This document shows positions 6,905 through 10,380 of a DNA stretch of 10,380 nt, in pieces. The translations under genes and the position numbers were made by a program. The number at the start of each line of letters is the position of its first letter. Position 1 is the stretch's first letter. Origin of the DNA: Bacteroidota bacterium (lineage in GTDB: Bacteria; Bacteroidota; Ignavibacteria; UBA10030; UBA6906); the NCBI GenBank assembly GCA_003541875.1, contig DPLS01000404.1, positions 1 to 10,380 of the forward strand, read 5' to 3'. The notes beneath the pieces were generated by a model, which saw only the letters and a program-made list of their open reading frames with translations, was not told where the DNA came from and did no database searches.

Positions 6905-7312
6905 ATGACAACGCCGCTTGACCGACGCTACGACGTTCAACCTGTTTCTGCAATTGACGCCAAGGCATTAGAGACCTTCCCGTACGAGTATGCCGGGAAG
7001 GACATTGTCATGCATATCGAGACGGACGAGTTCACCACAGTCTGTCCCTGGTCTGGCCTGCCGGATTTCGCAACTATCAGGGTTGACTACATCCCTGCCA
7101 GGGTGTGCATCGAGCTACGTTCATTCAAGTACTACCTGCTCTCCTACAGAAACGTCGGCCTCTACCAGGAACACGTAGTCAACAGGATTCTCGAAGACCT
7201 TGTGAAATGCTCGTCACCGAAATGGATGAACGTTACTGCCGACTACAGAGTGCGTGGTGGGGTTCACACGGTGGCAAGCGGGGAATACACCGTGGCAAAA
7301 CGACGGAAATGA
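6905..7312 (+). CDS. queF: NADPH-dependent preQ0 reductase QueF (short, unimodular type)
   Basis: QueF reduces the nitrile of 7-cyano-7-deazaguanine (preQ0) to the amine preQ1 in queuosine biosynthesis, in the cytoplasm, as a tunnel-fold enzyme. At 135 aa this is the short, Bacillus-like type. The catalytic Cys47 and Asp54 lie in CPWSGLPD, and the family signature is ELRSFKYY (Glu70 onward), with Glu89-His90 in LYQEHVVNRI matching the substrate-binding region. The C-terminal strand (TADYRVRGGVHT) is also typical. The ATG at 6905 is the only reasonable start; its ribosome binding site is weak. It overlaps yhhQ by ATGA, forming a queuosine operon. I looked for a preQ1 riboswitch in the 92-nt upstream gap and did not see one. 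Confidence 0.93.
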   Translation: MTTPLDRRYDVQPVSAIDAKALETFPYEYAGKDIVMHIETDEFTTVCPWSGLPDFATIRVDYIPARVCIELRSFKYYLLSYRNVGLYQEHVVNRILEDLVKCSSPKWMNVTADYRVRGGVHTVASGEYTVAKRRK

Positions 7313-7914
7313 ATTCCGGGGGAAATTTCTTGCTGATTGGGCTGTATATCGCCTGCGAACTTGCCGCAAACGTCACCGCATCAAAACCAGTTTCAGTATT
7401 TGGTCTCACGGCTCCAGGAGGCGTTTTCATCTACGCTGTAACCTTCACGCTGATCGACCTCATCAATGAGCGACTCGACAGATTGAAGGCTCGTCGTGTT
7501 GTGTACGTTGCATTCGCAGCCAACCTTCTGCTTGCTGTGTACACATCTTTGGTTGTGGCGCTTCCTTCCCCTGGATTTTATCAAGGCCAGCAGGCGTTCG
7601 CAACCGTGCTGGGATCAACCCCACGCATCGTTGCGGCGAGCCTCTTTGCCTATCTCGTGAGCAGTATGGTCGATGTGGAGGTCTTCGCGCTTTGGCGCGA
7701 CCGGATCGGCGGGCACAAGTGGGCACGCGTACTTGTCAGCAATGCGATCTCAACCTGCATCGATAGCATTCTGTTTGTATGCGTTGCCTTTGCAGGCATA
7801 CTCCCGCTACTCCCCCTGATTGGCGGTCAATATGCAATCAAGATGACGATAACGGTGGTGAGCATCCCGTTGATCTATATCAGCGGTCGCGGGTTGGATC
7901 AGAAACGGGAGTAA
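7309..7914 (+). CDS. yhhQ: Queuosine precursor transporter, YhhQ/VUT family
   Basis: The 201-aa integral membrane protein has about six hydrophobic segments. Family features are ELAANVTASKP near the N-terminus, TLIDLINERL, the block QQAFATVLGSTPRI, AYLVSSMVDVEVFALWRDR and WARVLVSNAISTCIDSILF. YhhQ proteins import queuosine precursors (preQ0/preQ1). The ATG at 7309 overlaps the queF stop (ATGA), so the frame open upstream of it is not part of the gene; translation is probably coupled to queF. Together the genes suggest that imported preQ0 is reduced to preQ1 by QueF. Substrate preference cannot be read from the sequence. Confidence 0.9.
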   Translation: MNSGGNFLLIGLYIACELAANVTASKPVSVFGLTAPGGVFIYAVTFTLIDLINERLDRLKARRVVYVAFAANLLLAVYTSLVVALPSPGFYQGQQAFATVLGSTPRIVAASLFAYLVSSMVDVEVFALWRDRIGGHKWARVLVSNAISTCIDSILFVCVAFAGILPLLPLIGGQYAIKMTITVVSIPLIYISGRGLDQKRE

Positions 7915-7933
7915 GTCTTCAGAGGAAGAGGCC

Positions 7934-7958
7934 GTGCTGCAACATAACGCTGCAGCAC
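7934..7958. terminator. Hairpin between convergent yhhQ and cold-shock gene
   Basis: GTGCTGCA (7934-7941) and TGCAGCAC (7951-7958) form a perfect 8-bp stem with a 9-nt loop, 19 nt after the yhhQ stop and 14 nt past the end of the convergent cold-shock gene. Neither side has a T-run, so its use as a bidirectional terminator is only plausible; it may instead block 3' exonucleases. Confidence 0.4.
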
Positions 7959-7972
7959 ACCGCGTGGATCAT

Positions 7973-8173
7973 CTAGATGCGCTCGATGTTAATTGCGCGC
8001 TTACCCTTCTGGCTGTTCTGCACTTCGAACGTAACCAGGTCTCCCTGCATCAGCGAATCGCGAAAGCCTGCGCTTTTCACATTGCTCTTATGGAAGAAAA
8101 TATCCTCTGCGTTTTCAACCTTGATGAACCCAAATCCTTTTGCCACATTGAACAACTTCACAGTACCCTGCAT
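7973..8173 (-). CDS. Cold-shock-domain protein (66 aa)
   Basis: A single cold-shock domain: RNP1 KGFGFIK (12-18) and RNP2 DIFFH (24-28), ending RAINIERI. Such proteins bind single-stranded RNA/DNA and melt RNA structure. The start at 8173 is fixed by AAAGGAG with 6-nt spacing; the frame stays open 10 codons upstream but without a site. The usual Trp in the KWFN motif is replaced (KLFN), and the N-terminal part has lower similarity to CspA than the second copy at 8256-8456. It is either read through from that copy or has its own unseen promoter. Confidence 0.92.
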   Translation of the reverse strand: MQGTVKLFNVAKGFGFIKVENAEDIFFHKSNVKSAGFRDSLMQGDLVTFEVQNSQKGKRAINIERI

Positions 8174-8190
8174 GAAGAACTCCTTTACGC

Positions 8191-8229
8191 TAAAGAGAAA
8201 CACGAAAGCCCCAGCAACGCGCCGGGGCT
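8191..8229 (-). terminator. GC-rich hairpin between the two cold-shock genes
   Basis: On the minus strand AGCCCC (8229-8224) pairs with GGGGCT (8212-8207), 27 nt after the stop of the cold-shock gene at 8256, followed by a T-rich stretch (TTTCGTGTTTCTCTTT). It looks like an intrinsic terminator or attenuator that separates the two genes, although the T-run is interrupted. Confidence 0.55.
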
Positions 8230-8255
8230 GGAAATAGTATCAATGAATTTGCCGG

Positions 8256-8456
8256 TCAAACCTTTGTAACGTTTGATGCTTGCAACCCCTTTGGACCCTT
8301 CTCAACCTCAAATTGCACCTTGTCGCCCTCGTTCAGGGTCTTGTACCCATCGCCCTGGATTGCCTTGTAGTGAACAAACACATCCTCGCCCGATTCGCGC
8401 TTAATGAAGCCATACCCTTTGGCACCATTAAACCACTTCACGACGCCTTGCTCCAT
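8256..8456 (-). CDS. Cold-shock protein, CspA-like (66 aa)
   Basis: A typical CspA-type protein: [14 protein letters not shown] with RNP1 (KGYGFIK, 13-19), RNP2 VFVHY (26-30), and the [20 protein letters not shown] end. It binds single-stranded nucleic acids and probably acts as an RNA chaperone and antiterminator. AAAGGAG lies 7 nt before the ATG. Upstream are more than 280 nt with no gene, and a candidate promoter about 215 nt away, so a long structured leader as in known cspA mRNAs is possible. It is the first of two cold-shock genes in tandem. Confidence 0.95.
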   Translation of the reverse strand: MEQGVVKWFNGAKGYGFIKRESGEDVFVHYKAIQGDGYKTLNEGDKVQFEVEKGPKGLQASNVTKV

Positions 8457-8742
8457 GGGACAACTCCTTTAATTGAGATTTGTTAATCGTACGGCATTGC
8501 CGCCCACCGAGGGCACCAGATTTATTGCCTCTTAATAGCTTTGCAGATCGGGTAGCGGGGTGTTGTCCCAACACTATCACAAGGAATTGCGGACGTTCCC
8601 TGGAACAGGTCACGCAAGCATCTGAACCATTAAAAGTGCAAAAAACGGTGTACTGTCATTTGCTGAGCCAAGATAGCAGAATCGACCCTGAATTGCAAGA
8701 CCTTTCTTGGCACCCAATTGCACAATATTCTTCACCCTGTCC
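8457..8742 (-). other. Non-coding region upstream of the cold-shock gene
   Basis: No convincing gene lies here on either strand. It contains the Shine-Dalgarno AAAGGAG (8470-8464), a short inverted repeat CGGCATTGCCG just upstream, a perfect hairpin GTGTTGTCCCAACAC (8560-8574) and a candidate promoter (8670-8698). The most likely content is a long 5' leader of the cold-shock mRNA. Confidence 0.5.
8670..8698 (-). promoter_or_regulatory. Candidate promoter of the cold-shock gene
   Basis: TTGCAA (8698-8693) and TATCTT (8675-8670) on the minus strand have a 17-nt spacer; each hexamer matches 4 of 6. It would give a leader of about 207 nt. Weak evidence: no other candidate in the region is better. 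Confidence 0.3.
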
Positions 8743-8783
8743 AAAAAAGGAAGGACAAGCCAGCCCACTCTGTCTTGTCCTTC
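8743..8783 (-). terminator. Rho-independent terminator of the small-protein unit
   Basis: On the minus strand GAAGGACAAG (8783-8774) pairs perfectly over 10 bp with CTTGTCCTTC (8759-8750). The stem continues for 3 bp after one mismatch, with a 6-nt loop. It is followed by C and then TTTTTT (8748-8743, after CC). This is a textbook intrinsic terminator, 53 nt after the last small ORF, and it fixes the transcribed strand of that region. Confidence 0.8.
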
Positions 8784-8793
8784 GCGCACAGCA

Positions 8794-8821
8794 GAAGCCA
8801 CCTCCCACCAAAGGAGGCTTC
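8794..8821 (-). repeat. Bulged hairpin after the small-protein genes
   Basis: GAAGCC + TCC (8794-8805, with a 3-nt bulge) pairs with GGA + GGCTTC (8813-8821), a 9-bp stem with a 7-nt loop. It sits between the stop at 8836 and the terminator and has no T-run. It may stabilise the transcript's 3' end. Confidence 0.4.
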
Positions 8822-8835
8822 CGGAGACCGAAACT

Positions 8836-8997
8836 CTATGTCAGGAAATCATCAATCGCATAGCGGAGATCTTCATCTGTCATCACTGCACTGCTATCTG
8901 AATGACTCGCTGTGGCAGCTTGAGGAGCTTTTTTCCGAACGATGAACGGAATTGCCACCAACAATGCCATAAGTGCTGTAATTGTCATGGTTTTCAT
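8836..8997 (-). CDS. Small single-span membrane protein (53 aa)
   Basis: I do not recognise the family. The ATG at 8997 has GAGG 5 nt upstream. Residues about 4-20 (MTITALMALLVAIPFIV) form one hydrophobic span, followed directly by Arg-Lys-Lys, a Ser/Ala-rich linker and an acidic tail with DEDLRYAIDDFL. The basic residues after the span favour a cytoplasmic C-terminal tail, though a cleaved or anchored signal cannot be excluded. It starts 19 nt after the stop of the 49-aa gene and is followed by a hairpin and a strong terminator, so both form one minus-strand unit. The good ribosome binding site, clean hydrophobic pattern and terminator support a real gene; function unknown. Confidence 0.65.
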   Translation of the reverse strand: MKTMTITALMALLVAIPFIVRKKAPQAATASHSDSSAVMTDEDLRYAIDDFLT

Positions 8998-9016
8998 ACG
9001 TGCCTCGCCTGACGGC

Positions 9017-9166
9017 TCACTGGATTGTCAGGAATACTTCTTCAGAGAAGATGCTGCTGTAGGTTATAGCGTACCATGATTGAACCTCGATTTCTTCCAT
9101 CAGGATCATTTCATGATACTCTCGCTCACCCTTGGAGAGCTCTCCGAACCGATATTGCTTCTTCAT
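9017..9166 (-). CDS. Small charged protein of unknown function (49 aa)
   Basis: The ATG at 9166 is preceded by AAGGAGG with 7-nt spacing, the strongest ribosome binding site in the window; the frame is open 16 codons further upstream, but that extension would bury the site. The product starts MKKQYRFGELSKGEREYHEM, then has an acidic helix (ILMEEIEVQSW) and a hydrophobic/aromatic end (YAITYSSIFSEEVFLTIQ). There is no signal peptide or clear membrane span, and no family is recognised. It is the first gene of a two-gene unit with the 53-aa membrane protein. Peptide precursor, small regulator or partner of the membrane protein are all possible. Confidence 0.6.
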   Translation of the reverse strand: MKKQYRFGELSKGEREYHEMILMEEIEVQSWYAITYSSIFSEEVFLTIQ

Positions 9167-9425
9167 GGCACGACCTCCTTCCGCTCTGCAAATTCTCTTG
9201 GCGCTTCCTGTCATTATTGGTTACGAAATGCGTGCCATATTGTTCTAATCGAATTACCTCTCTGTTTGCCAGTGTTTCAAAGGACATTGTCCGCCATTTA
9301 GAACAGACCATGAACTTTTTGCATACATCTGCCATGTAGATGGAAAATTTTACCAACGATTTGTTTCAGCTTGGGGCCAGATTTTGAAGGCTTCCGCCAC
9401 TTTTGCTATATTGACTCCATCACGA
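9167..9425. other. Intergenic region between divergent small-protein unit and SDR gene
   Basis: No gene is convincing here. It holds the AAGGAGG site (9180-9174), an 8-bp inverted repeat TGTTCTAA (9241-9248) / TTAGAACA (9298-9305) that encloses a perfect GGACA-T-TGTCC palindrome (9282-9292), a small hairpin CATCT/AGATG (about 9325-9341), and the SDR promoter at the right end. I found no strong minus-strand promoter for the small-protein unit. Confidence 0.5.
9384..9412 (+). promoter_or_regulatory. Promoter of the SDR gene
   Basis: TTGAAG (9384-9389) and TATATT (9407-9412) have a 17-nt spacer. Transcription would begin near 9419, about 7 nt before the start codon, giving a nearly leaderless mRNA. 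Confidence 0.5.
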
Positions 9426-10181
9426 ATGAGCAAATTCAGCATAACAAACAAGGTCTCTCTGGTTACTGGAGCCTCTGGCGGAATAGGGCAAGCGATTGCC
9501 ACGTCGCTGTCCGAAGCTGGCTCCTCGGTCGCACTGGGTTATCACACCAACGAATCGGAGGCGAGGCGAGTTGCAGCCGCATGTGGAGGGAATTCGATGG
9601 TCGTGCAGGGAGATGTTTCCGATCCCACAGAATGCCGCCGCATTGTCGACATGGTAGTCAAGAAGTATGGTCGGATCGATATTCTCGTGAACAATGCAGC
9701 AATCAGTCTCGTTGATTCGTTCGAGATGCCCTATGAGGCATGGTTGACCCAGTGGAACGCAACACTGAACGCAAATCTGATGAGTGCAGTCAACATGACG
9801 TTCTGTGCTGTCCCCTTCATGAAAAAGCAGGGGAGCGGCAAGATCATCAATATCTCATCACGCTCTGCGTTCAGAGGAGAGACTGCATACATGGCATACG
9901 CCGCTTCGAAAGCGGCAATGGTCAACTTCACGAGATGTGTTGCCAGGACATTGGCGAAGGAGAACATCCAGACCTACGCTGTAGCCCCGGGGTTCATCGA
10001 GACAGGGATGGGGCTTGAAGAAATCGCTCGTCGGGGTGAGGAGATTCGCTCGCAGATCCCTTCGGGTAAGATCGGAACTCCACAGGACGTTGCCAATGTT
10101 GTCCTCTTTCTTGCCTCGGGTCTCTCCGATTATCTTACAGGATCAACAATCGACGTCAACGGAGGTTCGTACTTACACTGA
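9426..10181 (+). CDS. Short-chain dehydrogenase/reductase, FabG-like (251 aa)
   Basis: A classical SDR with a Rossmann fold and NAD(P) binding: glycine motif TGASGGIG (14-21), Asp63 in GDVSD, NNAA (89-92), Asn117, catalytic Ser144 (INISS), Tyr158 and Lys162 (YAASK), PG at 188-189, and the end TGSTIDVNGGSYLH. Length and motifs fit FabG (3-oxoacyl-ACP reductase) and related NADPH-dependent reductases, but SDR substrates cannot be told from motifs, and no fatty-acid genes are adjacent. The ATG at 9426 is chosen over the TTG at 9384 because the TTG is itself part of the -35 box. No Shine-Dalgarno is visible, consistent with a very short leader. No hairpin terminator follows, only a pyrimidine-rich stretch. 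Confidence 0.92.
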   Translation: MSKFSITNKVSLVTGASGGIGQAIATSLSEAGSSVALGYHTNESEARRVAAACGGNSMVVQGDVSDPTECRRIVDMVVKKYGRIDILVNNAAISLVDSFEMPYEAWLTQWNATLNANLMSAVNMTFCAVPFMKKQGSGKIINISSRSAFRGETAYMAYAASKAAMVNFTRCVARTLAKENIQTYAVAPGFIETGMGLEEIARRGEEIRSQIPSGKIGTPQDVANVVLFLASGLSDYLTGSTIDVNGGSYLH

Positions 10182-10290
10182 CTGACTCTTTATCTTCTCA
10201 CCTCTTTTTCATACTTTGTACCCAGAATACATACTCATCCGAGATTTCGTTTCAAGACCGAGAGTCGCTATTTCATGAATACCCTAACTG

Positions 10291-10295
10291 AGGAG
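10291..10295 (+). promoter_or_regulatory. Ribosome binding site of the last gene
   Basis: AGGAG lies 8 nt before the ATG at 10304 and supports that start. Confidence 0.65.
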
Positions 10296-10303
10296 AGAGC
10301 CTT

Positions 10304-10380
10304 ATGAACATCAAAGAAATCGAACAACTGCTTGGGGCGGATGCAAAACATCTGCTCGAACATCAATGCAAAACAATACC
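10304..10380 (+). CDS. N-terminus of a probable class I fructose-bisphosphate aldolase, cut by window end
   Basis: Only 25 codons are present, beginning MNIKEIEQLLG and reaching HQCKTI. This resembles the start of bacterial class I fructose-bisphosphate aldolases, where an IxxLLG helix is followed by a Cys-Lys-Thr-Ile segment. That enzyme cleaves fructose 1,6-bisphosphate through a lysine Schiff base in glycolysis and gluconeogenesis. The catalytic residues lie beyond the window, so the call rests on N-terminal resemblance alone. A 122-nt gap separates it from the SDR gene; it is probably transcribed separately, but no clear promoter is seen. Confidence 0.5.
   Translation, partial: MNIKEIEQLLGADAKHLLEHQCKTI

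Noticed and set aside
7105..7308. N-terminal extension of the yhhQ frame
   Set aside because: It lies inside queF coding sequence, has no family resemblance, and the ATG at 7309 matches the family's N-terminus and overlaps the queF stop.
9126..9356. Minus-strand ORF of 76 codons (ATG at 9335 would give 69)
   Set aside because: It has no ribosome binding site, is Cys/Arg-rich without a recognisable fold, and overlaps the strong Shine-Dalgarno and start of the 49-aa gene. It stays a weak possibility.
9384..9425. TTG start for the SDR gene at 9384
   Set aside because: The TTG is the beginning of the probable -35 box, and the added residues are not part of the SDR fold, which begins just before the glycine motif.
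10182..10212. Terminator after the SDR gene
   Set aside because: The stretch is pyrimidine-rich with a T-run, but no inverted repeat precedes it.
1..10380. Mobile elements, CRISPR array, tRNA or rRNA
   Set aside because: No transposase, integrase, direct-repeat array, cloverleaf or rRNA-like sequence was seen on either strand.

Overview
The window is a bacterial chromosomal segment of ordinary gene density on both strands. I see no mobile elements, rRNA, tRNA or CRISPR. Several starts have clear Shine-Dalgarno sequences (lemA, both cold-shock genes, two small ORFs, the last gene). Candidate promoters look like sigma-70 sites, often with a TATATT -10. The lipoprotein signal, the HtpX/LemA pair and the class I aldolase-like N-terminus suggest a Gram-negative lineage. 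The coiled-coil/TPR architecture makes me lean towards the Bacteroidota/Chlorobi/Ignavibacteria group, but this is a weak inference and no marker gene fixes it.

Left third (1-4628, minus strand): two large genes for proteins that mix charged coiled coil with TPR-like helical hairpins. The distal one runs off the left edge (650 residues visible). The other (826 aa) has a coil and Pro-rich N-terminal half, one membrane span, a TolB/FlgO-like domain and C-terminal TPRs. Each gene has its own promoter. The two promoters share both hexamers, a 17-nt spacer and the spacer edges, which suggests common regulation. Neither gene has a convincing Shine-Dalgarno sequence; the first is preceded by two tiny ORFs that overlap stop-to-start.

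Middle (4791-7914): a lemA-htpX pair (membrane protein and membrane zinc protease) on the plus strand meets, tail to tail, a gene for a thioredoxin-fold lipoprotein with a CxxS active site. Divergent from that gene is a queF-yhhQ operon (preQ0 reductase and queuosine-precursor transporter) with a 4-base ATGA overlap. Back-to-back promoters with overlapping -10 boxes and a 16-bp palindrome lie between them.

Right third (7934-10380): two cold-shock-domain genes on the minus strand, separated by a GC-rich hairpin. Next comes a minus-strand unit of two very small proteins (49 and 53 aa) with good ribosome binding sites and a textbook terminator; it is the least explained part of the window. Then come an SDR-family oxidoreductase on the plus strand, with a promoter almost touching its start codon, and the first 25 codons of a probable class I fructose-bisphosphate aldolase.
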